From contig OZ020492.1 of NCBI GenBank assembly GCA_963971405.1, forward strand, positions 13,814,151 through 13,878,150: a stretch of 64,000 nt of DNA, in the 5' to 3' direction. Of this stretch, positions 22,013-35,000 are shown piece after piece (the first letter of the stretch is position 1; every line of letters begins with the position of its first letter). The notes under the pieces are model-generated. The model made no database searches and was not told the origin of the DNA. It was given only the letters and a program-made list of their open reading frames with translations. This stretch comes from Psococerastis gibbosa (lineage: Eukaryota; Arthropoda; Insecta; Psocodea; Psocidae). The position numbers and the translations under genes are program-made.

Positions 22013-22391
22013 GGTGCCCATTCCATTGACCGGCTAGGGCTATTTCCAACAACGGTGACGTGGTAGCAGACATTCAAGACTTATGCGGGGTTGCCACCGA
22101 CCTCGCATTGCAGAATTGACGGAAATGTTTATTTTCCTCTATGCCATAGTTAAAATTGATCAATGATCATACAGTAAAATCACAAACAAACTAAAATTAA
22201 AAAATGGCGTCATGGAATATGTTAAGTACAAACATTTTAATAGATTTCTATAAAAGAAAAATTCTAATTTCCGTCAATGTCATTTGCATTCTGCAATGCG
22301 AGATCGGTGGAAACGCAACCTAAGTCTTGAATGTTTGCTACCACGTCACCGTTGTTGGAAATAGCCCTAGCCGGTCAATGGAATGGGCACC
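22013..22391 (-). mobile_element. Snap-back MITE, family M1 (379 bp)
   Basis: Arms start GGTGCCCATTCCATTGACCG and end with its complement GGCACC. Flanked by TTA at 22010-22012 and 22392-22394. The interior is inverted relative to 5781-6199. The LTR retroelement to the right begins six bases further on, so that element landed beside this MITE's edge. Confidence 0.85.
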
Positions 22392-22399
22392 TTACTGAG

Positions 22400-22550
22400 T
22401 GTCATATTGTATATAGTTGACGTCATACGTGCACGTGATTATCATGTGTAGACTTGTACTCTATGCAGTAGTAATCAAGATATCGATGAGCACTCATTCC
22501 TTCAAAATTACATCTTATTAAATAATTACAATATACAACACATATAAGAA
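22400..22550 (+). repeat. Left LTR (family LTR-A)
   Basis: 151 bp, TGTCATATTGTATATAGTTG to CATATAAGAA. It aligns to the right LTR with two main indels. The CA normally ending LTRs is not seen, so the exact 3' edge is uncertain by a base or two. Confidence 0.8.
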
Positions 22551-22672
22551 AGTGGCGCAGTTGGTAGTAACGGTAGTGAATTATACAAATTACGGGTATT
22601 CGAATTAATGAGTGAATTTCATTGGATTACTTACGAGCCAAAGGATTGCGATGGATAAAGCTGCAGTTGGCG

Positions 22673-23063
22673 TGTGGGGACCACGTAGTCCCACATATGT
22701 TATAACCAGTCTGCTTCCAGCTTCACCTTTTTCCCGGTAAATGGCGCTGTTCACATTCACACAATTCAATATTACTAAATCCTCTTTTTACATATTTATT
22801 TCCTTTAATCATTAATATCTTTAAGCTACCCTCTGTGTCTCATCAGCTCCTTTAACTGGGGACAGAGAGTTGGTTTTTCTAAGTGGAAGCAGGTTGGGTC
22901 AAATCCATTATTAATTGTAAGCATGTATCGTTCTTTTCACACACCTGATATTGTAATCATGTTTGTAAAGTCACTCTTACTCAAGTGGAGACGAAACCAT
23001 CTCAATACACTCAAATCAAGTTTACAACCGTCCATTCCATTCCAACTACATTGACTTCCTACA
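22673..23063 (+). mobile_element. LTR-B with adjacent primer-binding site, nested
   Basis: 391 bp matching the solo LTR at 3401-3788: starts TGTGGGGACCACGTAGTCCC, ends ...CTTCCTACA. It is followed directly by TTGGTGACCCTCGACATT, a classic LTR-element primer site, and about 150 bp of leader. The downstream end of this insert is abrupt, at about 23240 where gypsy RNase H begins. So a 5' piece of a second element is embedded in, or recombined with, the first. Confidence 0.75.
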
Positions 23064-23239
23064 TTGGTGACCCTCGACATTTGGACAAGCAGCCTTCCAG
23101 TTCCAGCTTCCAGAACTTCACATCCGGTGTGAATGGGCGATGAAAACCCCCCAAGGCGGTGCAAACCCCCACCCCACAGGCGGTGTGAACCCCTCTCTCA
23201 CACCCTTCTGGACGCGAACACCGGCACTTTCTCACTCCA

Positions 23240-24833
23240 AGGCACTTGCTCCGATCTGCAGCGGATACAAAGCTGCATCCATATTTGATTGGCAGAACAT
23301 GGACTTTGGTAACTGACAATAAACCTCTTCTACATATTTTTGGGCCAAACCGGAAGAAACTGCCTGCACTATGTGCTACACGCCTGTTACATTATGCATT
23401 GTTCTTACAAGAATATACGTTTCAAATTCGATATCGCCAATGAGAATAACACGGAAACACTGATTATATTTCGAGACTTCCCACTCACTCGTCAGAACTG
23501 TCAAAATTGATGGACGTCGAAGAGGATAATCCTATGGACGGGTTGCAGTTACATCCATCATATTTCGCTACTTCCCATGCAAGCAAGGGAGCTAGCAAAA
23601 GCCACGTTACACGATGCCGAAGGGAAAGAGCTAGTACAGAAGTTACGTGATGGCGAAACTTTAGGAGCAGACAGGGACGGCCTGTATTCTTACCAAGCGG
23701 GCTGCGTACTTCGTGGTCTCCGTACATACATCCCTACAAAGTTTCGGAAGGCGCTATTAGATGAACTACACGCAGGTCATCTCGGTGTGGTGAAAATGAA
23801 GGCCCTCGCCAGAAGCTACGTATTTTGGAAAGGCATTGACGGTGACATCGAAGCGACATGCCGTTCATGTCGAGCAAGTACATTACATAAGGGGAAACCA
23901 ACCCCAAATAAAACACATTATTGGGAATACCCATGCAAGCCCTGGGAAAGGTTACACGCCGATTTCGCAGTGTATGGGAGTCACTTACCTGCTTACAATA
24001 GACGCACACTCAAAGTGGCCGGAAATTTTCTTAGTGCCTAATATGCATTCAAAAACAATAATTATCATTTACAATTCGCTATTTGCGAGATACGGCTTCC
24101 CATTATTCCTGGTGACAGACAATCAATCGTCCTTCATTAGCAACGAGTTTAGGACATTCTACAAAGCAGAAACATAAGGCTGATTACAATTCCTCCATTC
24201 CATGCATCGACGAATGGTCAAGCAGAACGGATGGTTGGGGCCATGAAGTCATGCCTCAGAACATTACAATATACAGCTGGACAACCGCAAGATAAATTAC
24301 TACAGGAGTTAGTCTCGCATTTCTTTTCCTGAAACGGGAACTACACACAGCTTTGTCATTCACTAATCCAGCAATACCTCCCAAGATATAGGAACGAGCA
24401 CTGGATACCTTCACGGATGCAATTTTTCATGAAGGGGAAAGAGTGGATGTAAGAGACTACGTGAATCCTTTAAAGAAGTGGAAGCTGGGTACAGTCATCG
24501 CACGCGATGGGCAACTATCATAATATACTGTCTACTGTCTACTACAATGGAATTCTACAGCGACGTCATGTGGAGCAACTGCGACGAGCAGCACAGGAAC
24601 TTAGCCCTACAACACCTATAGTTCCGCCCCCTCCGGTTATGCAGCAGCCGGCAGCACCATTGACACCCTCACGGGGTTCTAATAGCCTTTCACCTAAGAT
24701 GTCATCGAGTCCAGCGCATCCGGATACTACTCCGGAACCTACAGTGGTTGATGAAGAACTTACAGTTCAAAGGACAACGCGTCCAAGCCGGGACAACGTA
24801 CGGCCTCCCGCGCGGTACCGTGATTCACAGTAG
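23240..24833 (+). pseudogene. Ty3/gypsy-type pol remnant: RNase H tail and integrase
   Basis: In order: RNase H end (TLVTDNKPLLHIFGPNRK); integrase zinc finger H-x3-H (ELHAGHLG) and C-x2-C (CRSC); core with HADFAV (first Asp), VTDNQSSF (second Asp) and NGQAERMVGAM (Glu), i.e. a recognisable DDE triad; then a C-terminal barrel-like stretch (NGILQRRHVEQLRRA) and a Pro-rich tail ending at 24833. Frame changes near 23445, 23970-24000 and 24178, plus stops at about 24330-24480, inactivate it. The wording is of the K02A2.6-like gypsy branch, by memory. Confidence 0.85.
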
Positions 24834-24874
24834 TGTAGTGCGGGCGACATCCTTCCAGACATTACCGAACATTT

Positions 24875-24887
24875 AAGGGAGGAAGAG
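24875..24887 (+). promoter_or_regulatory. Polypurine tract
   Basis: AAGGGAGGAAGAG directly abuts the right LTR. This is the expected plus-strand primer of an LTR retroelement. Confidence 0.8.
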
Positions 24888-25021
24888 TGTCATGTATATA
24901 GTTGACGTCATATCATGTGTAGACTTGTACTCTATGCAGTAGTAATTAAGATATCGGTGAGGACTCATTCCTTCATAACTACATCTTATTAAATAGTTAC
25001 AATATACAATACATATACGAA
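24888..25021 (+). repeat. Right LTR (family LTR-A)
   Basis: 134 bp, TGTCATGTATATAGTTGACG to CATATACGAA. It lacks two short segments present in the left LTR (TATTG and a ~14-bp stretch). The target duplication ACTGAG follows. Confidence 0.8.
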
Positions 25022-25027
25022 ACTGAG

Positions 25028-26020
25028 TAACAAGCAATATGATAAACCATGATATTATATTATCACACTTGATAGCTCATTTATATTGTACAGACTATAT
25101 TTTGCACTTTTGAGTTGACTGTGTTTTTTCCACAATTTCGCTTTTTCTCCAATGACCAATTTCTCATCGGATATCGGAGCATTGGTGACTGAATCGTCCG
25201 TGTGTACTGGTAAGGTGACCATCTAACCTGTTTTTACCAGGTCACTGCTGTTTTTTGGCCTGATGCACTGGTTTCTGTCTGCTCTGGTTTTCGATCTCAT
25301 AGTGGCCTGTTTTTTAATTTTTAATTCTAAAAAAAAAAAAAAAAAGCACATTGTAGGTTTTTCATATATCATTTAAGTATTTTTCACTACCTGGTCAAGA
25401 TTTGTTCACTTTGAAATTGCTATTTGACTCAACTGTAAGTATAGTGGCAGCTAAAAATGGTTTTAAAAAAAAACTGATCATTTCGACCTTATTATTAAAA
25501 AAGCCTTGCCCCCCTAACCCCCCGGTATTTCTTCCCATACACGACCAGCTTTCCACAAATTTATAAATGGTCACCTTAGTACTGGGCCTTAATATAAATT
25601 AATGTGCATTGGATTATAAAATATAAGTTGTTGTTGATAGTAGCATGTAATGCTAATAATTGCCAATAATTCATCGATCACAGTAAAGTTGATTTATTGG
25701 TACCACAAATACCGTGCAATTAACTATTCCGCATAATGCCAATCAAAGCACTCCTGAATGCGTCCAACTTGTCGATCCTCTTGATTTCAGTTCTCATGAC
25801 GTCATATACATCGAAGACGCGTTAGAGATTTTCCTATATGAACTATCGATTCGTTCTCTGTCCCAACCACAGATGTATAAACAATCCCTAGCGGCAGAGG
25901 TCGCAACTATTCCACGATGAATGAATGGGCATTGCTTTCTGCTGTCTACGTCGGCGTCGTGATGACTTTTGGGTCAGTGACAAAGCATTTCAAAACAGCT
26001 GAGCTGATCGCTTGGACGTC
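25028..26020. other. Upstream region of the ACBD4/5-like gene
   Basis: Probable promoter and 5' UTR of the gene starting at 26021; no TATA box can be placed with confidence. A 68-codon frame (25714-25920) lies here without homology. An ATG at 25925 is in frame with the gene start but meets a stop at 26000-26002, which supports 26021 as the true start. Confidence 0.4.
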
Positions 26021-29000
26021 ATGACTTCCGAAGAGAGGTTTAATGCAGCTGTAAGAGTGGTTAAGAGTCTGCCTCTAGATGGTAAGTAGGATTCATAATT
26101 TAAGACCCAATTTTGCCCATATGCAATGCAGATTAGTCATTCGTTAATGCATTACTAATTATTAGTGCTACAAATCAACAGATTTCCGGCATCCCTTACA
26201 AACAATAAGAATGGAACAAAGAGATGTGGCTGCCTAGTCAATTTTATTTTAATTTCGGGCAGGGAAATTTGTGATTATAGGTCCAGCGAACTTACAATTG
26301 TTGTTATTTTACATATTTTATTTCAATACACGTTTTACATACTTACTTACTTACTTACTTACTTACTAACTATTTGGCTTCAAATTATTGCTCAATGAAA
26401 TACCGAGGGTCTATTGATATTTTAACTTGGCTTCAAATATATTTTCCTATTTCCCTGCTTTTGGCGCTTTTTCTTTCGTTAACGCCGGCTAATATTAAAT
26501 GAAAGGCCTAGCCCACAGTTATTCGGATATATATATTTTCCATTATCTGCATCTGATCGATCTGAATTCCGGGAAAACTGCAACACTAGCGCCTCCCCCC
26601 CCCCCCCCAACGTCCTTCAACTGCAAGCTTGCCCCCTTCCACGTCAGCCTATATTGTACGTATAAATTCATTGCAATAGAGGACTTTCCTATACATTTAC
26701 CTTCTAAACTAATTATTTTATGTTACGAATAGTTTTGTTTTTGACAAAGTCTGTAACTGGGATAAATGATTACGGTGGCTAGCCCCAGTTAAAAATAGCT
26801 AAATTTTGAACGTTTGCTGTGATGGACAGGGGGGGGGGGGGACAAGTCAATTCCCTATTATAGTGCCCCAATGATTAACTTATGGAGAATCCTCGCCCTT
26901 AGTATTGATTGGTTGGCTTGGTTCGAGCATTCTTTCCCGCCATAAGTAATTTTTGAACTTACAGCAACTAACTTAGTTGAAAATCTACACCAAAATGATA
27001 GGCTAATAGTTCAATAACTGCTATTAATTTAATGTCTACTTTATTCTAGTTATAATGATCAATCAAGTGACCTGCTCCTGAGACTTTTTTAAATTTCCAT
27101 AGGAGAGTTTTTGTCCATTTTCACTGAACTATGCTAGCCCCTGCGTAGATCATCTCCTGCTTTGTACTGGGAACCACTTCAACTATTCTTTTTCACTGCT
27201 AAAAACTGGCCATGAAATAATTAATTTTTGGAGCTCTTGGATTACGATTTAAAATTGTTATAGCGTTATTTACTTGTAATTTTGAATTCAAAGAAGTGTA
27301 TTTTTCTGTATTGGTTTTAAACACACTACTTTTTTTAACAACTTGTCCCAAGATAACATTTTTGTGAACCTACATTGCGAATTTTTTTCAAACATAGATC
27401 TAGTAGTGTGGCTGAATATATGTGACCAACAGACAGACAGTTTTTTGGGTGCCTTTAGACCTCAAATTCCCTTGAAATATCGAAATCGAAAATTTCGACC
27501 ATAACAAAGCTTTCTTTATTTATATCGTATAAATTGAACAGTAAAACACTTTTTTTAAAGAATAAAAATTGCCAAAACATATTATTACGAACCTTTAGCA
27601 GCTATCTCATTTTGAAGCAACAAGTTTTTGTGGATCCAGCTGGCCAATAAACCATATTTATTGGCAATTTTTTCAGTTAAAAGGTATCCTATTACCTCCT
27701 ACAGTACCGCTTGCTTATCTCATACCTGACTTTGCATTTTTATTTTAGGCCCATTTCAGCCTTCGGCTGAACTGAAATTGAAATTCTACAAGTATTTCAA
27801 GCAAGCGACGGAGGGAAAATGTACCAAGCCTTCTCCCTCAATCTTCGATTTCGTCGGAAAGTTAAAATGGAACGCTTGGAAGCAATTGGGCGACATGTCC
27901 AAAATTGCCGCTATGGATGCATACGTAGAAGAACTCATTTCTGTAAGTGTACATTACAGGTTTGGGTTAAACTTAGAAGTCGTCAACCAACCTGGGCGCC
28001 CGAAAAAAGAGTATCTACTGCAAGTGATGGAGGATGTTGGGGATGTAGGGGCCAATACATACGTGGAAGTGAGGAGGGCGTGCCAAGATGCCACATGCTG
28101 CTGCCAACCAGCCAGCCGGCTAGAAAAAGAATGCCATAGGTTTTCAATTAGTTACGGCCCCCATTAGCAAAGTTTCAAATGGCTGGAGGGACGGAAGGGA
28201 GCACCAAAAATACCTAACCTTAGTAGACTTTACGTATGTGTTGGTTAGGCTTATGTTAATTTAAAAAAAAATAAAAATGATGTCGGCAATGGAATGAATG
28301 GTAAAAAATATTTTGCCAGAAATGAGCTATAGCTAAATTGTAATGGCCGATACTTTGGCCTTGCATTGGCAGATGGTGGTGATGGTTCCTTTATAGGTTT
28401 TCAAGCAATGGTGGGACCGGGCATTTTGAAGGTGTTGACAGGTTTCTTTCCCCCCGTATAGTTTTTATATTTCCGATTTTTTAAAATAAGTATTTCTAAT
28501 TACGATCGTTATCGCTAGCTCACGAGCATTATTAATTTTGATGTACTCGGCGACAAGCTTACATCGTACCAATGAAGACCATACTATAGCCCCATAGAAA
28601 GCGTCTAGATCCATTGTCGCAAATGCACTTTACAGTCGGAGTGCAAGGTATTCTATAACCGTGAGTTGTGCTTACTGTTGTCCTTATTGTTTTATCAAGA
28701 CATGGTTATAAGTCACCTAAACTGCTTAGAAACCCTGTTACCGTGAATCCATGATCTTGACACGAATTAAAATGCCTAATGACTTAATAACATTGCAGAT
28801 CGTTGAGACTATGGCTTACACCGAAAATGTTGCGTCATTCATGGAATCGCTCGATTCTTTTCCCAATGAAGAACTAGAAATGGCGTTAGGACCAGCGTTA
28901 CCCCGTTTTGGTTCACCGCTGGAATTGACAGGTATGTACCCGTGATAATTTTAAATTTAAATTGTACAGGGACCGTATCGGCGTCATCCAGTTGGTAGAT

Positions 29001-32000
29001 ACATGACTATATGGGAATGTCGAGATTCGAGACTCGACATGAGCTGGTCGATGCCCAGAGTCCACCTGCCCGTGATAGGAACCTTAACTTCACTAATTGG
29101 CAGAAAACGCGGTCTTCGGGCACTATGCTAATCGCAACATCCCAAATAGAGCCTTGGTTCATGGACTACCGTTGGTCCATGTCTCCACGAGCCAAAGTAA
29201 GAAATAAGAAAAGGAAACAGCTGAGTTATTGGAAATTTGAAATTAAAAACAGTAATTCTTAGCATTGAACTAAAAAATTGGACCGATACCAGTTTTAGAC
29301 ATTGAATCAAATATTACTAGTAGTACGTAATTGTAGGCACAAACTACTTGATCTTGGTCCTAAAATACAACGATTTTCCTGTCACAGCCCTGGTGGTCCA
29401 CGGAAAATCATAGAATAATCTAGTGGTATCCTTCCACAGTCCTCAAGTCGAAACCCTTCGCTTGTTTTAGGTTTTTTTAAACTGCAGGTAGGCTAACTCG
29501 CTCTCATAATTCTTGTAATCTTGAAATAAAGTCAGACAAACAGTAACATGTTCTGAAAACGTTTCTCGTGGTAAAAATTGAAATTCTTAGTGCAGTTTTA
29601 CGTTGTAAATTTGTAATTATAAAATACACGACCCGTTTCTTCTCATGCCATCGTCAATGCAAGAAAATAAGCGAAACACAGAATTATGCAAACTAAAACA
29701 TAAAATCGTTATCAATATATTCAGTTCATGCATGTTAATCAATGAATAACACTAGTAACACGGGATCCAGTTTTTATGTATGTATATTATGATAACTTTG
29801 CTAGCATTTATAAGAATTGTAAGTATTTCAACTAAACAAGCACATATTATTTGAGTACCCCCTGAGTTCAAGTTCAATCGAGGAAAGAGCTAATCAGCCT
29901 ATGGCGTTTAATGCAACTTATCAAGCTGTGATCCAAAATGTTGAGGGCCCATCGAGGTCCCTGATAAGCCACCTATGCATGCAATATGGATACTGATAAC
30001 TGCCACAATAGGAATCTTTATATTATCATGAAAAGCCACTTGAGAAGATGTATGTTTTAATACTAATGCTAAAAACATATATATTTTTCTGACCCTTTCT
30101 TATTTTTAAAAACATTAACATTAGCCTTAAAACCTGGCCCTTTTAACTAAAAGCTACCTATAACCCAGAGTCGTTCCCGTGCTCTGTTAAGACGAGATAA
30201 CGCCTGTTACAATGACAATAGAAAGCATGTCCGAACTTGCCCTCCGGTACTTGTATTCGGTGTGGGTTGACATCGAGGAGAGAATCAGTTCGAAAACGGC
30301 TAGAAAGTCTTTCGGAAACAATACAATACCATGTCCGAAAACCGATGGTGTAGTTGACAGAGCAAGGTGCAATGGATCATTAGAAGTAGGCCTACGATCA
30401 TAAAAAACTCTTCAGTAATCTTCTTTCTTTCTTTTCCTTGCCCAGTATCCCCTGGACAAGGAGCATATATTTACAAAAATATACAATACATGGTAATACC
30501 ATCCCTCATCCCCAAGCTAGCGCTTGATTGGGACAACGGGCTTATACAATATAGGTACAGTGCTGCTAAACAATTCTTTTTTGCTATTTATTTATAGAGT
30601 TTTTTTTATTTTTACTTGATATCTGAATATTAATATTTAATATTAATCGACTGTTTTTAATATTATTACAATTACATTGACAATTTCTCATTCCTCTTTC
30701 CATCATTCCAACCATTTCTTAATGCCCGCTTTTAACTCACGCATCTGTTTAAATTTTTTCATTTGTGAAGAAAGTTCATTTAGTATAAGTACATTGGTAT
30801 AAGTACATTGTATAATCTCTCTCCATATTTGTTATAAGTTATCTCAAGCTTAAGATTTTTTGGGTTTCTTGTAGGCCTATTATACTTCTCTTTATCATCT
30901 ATTTGGTATCGTATTATTTTTTAAAGTTGTTATCTCTTATTAATTTATACTTGAATAATTTAGTTATTAGCAAAATGTTAGCATGTTTGAATTTTTAGTC
31001 GTATTCTTTGTATTTCTTGTTATTTTTATTTGATAATATGTTTTTTATTATAAGTTTTTGTATCATTTCTAATTTGTAGGTGTATGTATTTCTATCTTTG
31101 AAGTATACTGTTATGCCGTAGCTTACTATCGATTCGACAAGGGCTTAGTATGCTAATTTAATTGTTTAAAAGGTACTCCATATTTGAATCGTGCCAAAGC
31201 CGCACACCCTGAGCGTAGTCGTTTGCTTAGGATTTCTATGTAGTTTTCCCACGTCATTCTACTGTCAATTTGCAGACCAAGGTACTTTTGCCCTTCTACT
31301 ACTTCAGTTTTGTCTTCGCATTTACAATATTAATAATAATAATACCTTTAAACCAGTCAGTAACAGGCTCGGTTTCCCTAGCGATGGTCCAATAAAGTTA
31401 AATTATTGATTTCGCGTCAGTGATGATGATATAATATGCTCCTGTTCGCTGAGTAATAAAAAAAATTGTTATTGCAGACATAGACTCTGAGTTAACCGCA
31501 CCTTCGGTAGACTCATCAAGTGACACCGAATACGAAGATCCGCTGGTACGTTTACTTGTTGGCAGTGGAAAATGGCAACTAAGTCGTCTGGTGTAGCCTT
31601 GTGGTCGTTTCTTTCAGGTTCAAGTACAATGTCGATACATACTTTAGTCAGATACAGCTGTTTCAGCTAGGCATATACATATTTTGTTTATGAAATTGAG
31701 TAGCCTTCTTCCGATTCCGAGAAAAACCTGTACACAAACTAGGCAAGGCCATTTATCGAAATCTATAATTTACACCGAACAGAAAATTTAAATTTTCTTA
31801 TTTTATTACGGTATTATATCTCACTGCATATAAATGATCCATTTAATTAACTTAGATACTTAGGGTGAGAAGACAGAGCATCTTCATCTGTACAATATAT
31901 CCAGAAAAGGGAATCGAAAAAAATCTGGACAGAGCTGGACTCAAACCCTCGCTGTATGTTTTTCCGGGGCATCGTGTTAATTGGAAATTGCCCTAAAACC

Positions 32001-35000
32001 TTATAAATTCAATTCATATTTAATCAACTCCCTTTTAGTAATCTTTGAAGTGAAGATGCCATAGATACTGCATGTATTCTGTTGTACTTACTTAACGTGT
32101 CCGGGCCTAGGACACGTTGATCATTGAAACATTGCGGATTGGATGGCCTTGTCATTGGCGTCTGAAAGATCTGTCTGGGACATAGCTTCTCCTAGTCTCG
32201 GGAAAACCAGAAGGTGGCCGTCGTCTTCTTGTTGTCCTCATTCCCAAGTCGGGTCGTCCGTCAGTCCCCACCTACATACATCTTGTTACCCCCGTTCTTA
32301 GGCTTTTGAGGCTCCTCTCTTGTCAAAACAGTTGTATGTTGTCATTCTACTCTGATGCTGGATTATTCATAACATTATCCTACACTATCTGTCCATTAGT
32401 CATTCAAGTTGTCTCTCGATCCCCTTGTATATAACGTTCATCGTCAACCCGTCACAATCTTGTCGATGGACATCATATAACAGGGTAGCAAGAAACATGT
32501 GGAGAGACAAGGAAAGAGTCGCACATAGCATGATGTCTCGGAAGGTCACAGTAGATCTGTGGGTTCGGTTCCAGATTTTCCTCGATTCCCTTTTCCAGAT
32601 GTAAGCAACTTGTATGGTTCTTTGCCTGTAGATTAGCATAATAGGGCCGCTGATTTCAATACAATTTTTTCCAGACTGATATACCAGAGACTGATATCAG
32701 AGGAAATGTTGCTAGTGATGGCAGAACCCAGCGTCATGTCAAATTTTCAGATCCAGTTTTGGAAGAAAGGGTAGGAAATATTTACTTTACTACCTGTATT
32801 TCCTCGCTTAGGGGGTCAGTGAAATATCGAGCTAAGTACGCCGCATACCATTGGTTAAGGGGCCTACACATCTTAAAATCAATGTAGAAATTTGGAAAAT
32901 AACATTTTTATTATTATTGTGAATCTTTATTTAAAAAAAAATGTAAATATTGTGCGTTTGCGGACAGACTTTTGACCGCACAGGTGAGTTGGGAAGCAGT
33001 CAGTGTCTTGGCCAAAATAATTTGAAATGTTAATTTTCGTATTACATGCATAGACTTAAACCCTTAAACCCATGTGGAACGCTAAATTTTTGTAAAAATG
33101 TCGTGAAAAAATTCCGATTTAAAGTACTATCTGAATTCTAATTTGTATGAGTCTGAACCATTTTTTTATTTGCACTTATACATGTATACTGATTTTTTTT
33201 GGTAAATTTCTTCAACTTTCTGCCTAAAAATTCCTATGTATTCCATCCTGCATCCTTTCAAGGCAGTATTCGTGGGTAATATTTATTCCAAATTATAATG
33301 CCGTGTTAGGTTTGTAGGATAAACATACAATATCACCAAATTTTGCCCATTTAAGAGCCCAAATTTTGTGTTTACATTCTTAAGGCAATTTTCTCGCCAT
33401 GTTTTCATTTTTGTTAACTCCTTGGCTTGGGTATGATTGTGAAGGCACTTTTACCACTCAATATTTTAGCTTATACTTTAAGCTTACCAAATAGATTAAT
33501 TACTCCATTATACAGTTATACACTATTTTGTATTGTGGGGGCCATTCCACTGCCACGAAATAGGGAAATATTTGTGTTGTTCCGTACTAATTTAATTATC
33601 CCCTGGCTGTTAACGTATGTCTTACTTATTTCAAATACTACCCTGTCTGAAATATTTGAGCTTCAATAAAACTACAATTAGACATTATTAATTTTTCTTT
33701 AGCCTGTGCAAAGTGTTGTGTGCACAAATATCAAAGCCTGCTATACACGTTATTGCACTGACTTCTAGGTATCCCTCATTCAATTCTCCCGATAATGTTG
33801 GTATCATGTCTATTGCAGTGTGAAAGAGTTGCTGAGATGATTAACCAACTACCCACAGACACATTCGGTAAGATTTATATCGTATAAGTCACATTAAGTT
33901 TTTCAAATTCCATATCGACTAATCCCATATTTTTTCTGCAAAACATTGCGTCGCGTCTGAAGGTCTCAACATACGATATTTCAAAAATGAAACATTTTTT
34001 CGAAATGTTGTTTATATGTATATTTTTGTGCTTAGTGCGTGCAAAAGAAAAGCGTAAACATGTGATGTTCAATGATGTCACAGATCAAAGAGCTTTATTT
34101 ATTATTTAATTTATAGGTTGGATTGAAGCCATAGGCGGAATGAGAGTGGAGTTGGAATCCATGAGAGACAAGTGTCAAGAGCTCGAGGATGCAGTCATTG
34201 AAATGCGCGACAGAACTCCGGTAGGCCATTGCCTATTACCCATGTTGTTATCGTAGAGCTCATGTGATGCTCTGAACACATTCTGCACACATGCGTCTAA
34301 TAGCAAAAAGAAGTATTCTAAAAGGCACTAAAAATAAAAATTTTAAAATGAAAATTGGAAATCCATGTCTCACACTAGCTAGTTTTCCTAGAATTTCATT
34401 TTTATGGTTTTAGTAGCAGCAGCTACCTCTTGCTTGAACTCACCCCTATAACAGTAATTAATAAATCCGCTGGAGAGACATTCAATACAGACATTTATTA
34501 GCTAGAACTTCCTAAAATCCAATAATTTGAACCTTTAAAAGGTTTTAAGAGTTTTTTTTTTAGTTCCTAAAAAGGTAGCCTATTAACAATTTAATATGCC
34601 TAAGTTATTAATAATTAGCTAATAAAAATTATTAATAATAATAAAGTAATAAAAAATATAATTTTAATTAATAATAATAAAGCATTGTAAAGTACTCATT
34701 CTAGCCCCCGGGCAAATGAATGAGATCCCTATGTAGTATAAATATTATGGCTAATTAGTCAGTATTTGAAATGAATTGTTTTTTTATTTAGTTTTTATTA
34801 CAGTATCCCTATTGTTTTTCCATTTTTTTTTTTTTTAAATTTAAGTAACAATTAGATAAATATCTCAGGCTACACTGGTTCGGCGTAATAATAATAATGA
34901 TAATAAAAACTTATTAAATTATTTATAGATTGCATTGCAGGGAATTTTTAATTTTTGGGAGAAGTGATTTTTTCCGTTCGTCTGAACCTTTGTTAGAGTA

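Larger units (their letters stand above)
22400..25021 (+). mobile_element. Composite, internally deleted LTR retroelement (Ty3/gypsy-like)
   Basis: Two similar LTRs (22400-22550 and 24888-25021) enclose 2.3 kb. ACTGAG flanks both ends (22394-22399, 25022-25027), a 6-bp target duplication. TGGCGCAGTTGGTAG after the left LTR fits a tRNA primer-binding site, and a polypurine tract precedes the right LTR. Gag, protease and most reverse transcriptase are missing. In their place sits a foreign LTR with its own primer site (22673-23080). The remaining pol covers the RNase H tail and integrase. Non-functional. Confidence 0.85.

Noticed and set aside
25925-26002. Upstream in-frame ATG for the ACBD4/5-like gene
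   Set aside because: An in-frame TGA at 26000-26002 precedes the ATG at 26021.
27943-28167. Extension of ACBD4/5 exon 2 to the stop near 28167
   Set aside because: The open frame continues by chance through intron 2 into a LINE remnant. The gtaagt donor at 27943 and the in-phase exon at 28799 carrying the conserved ETMAYTENV stretch show the true structure.
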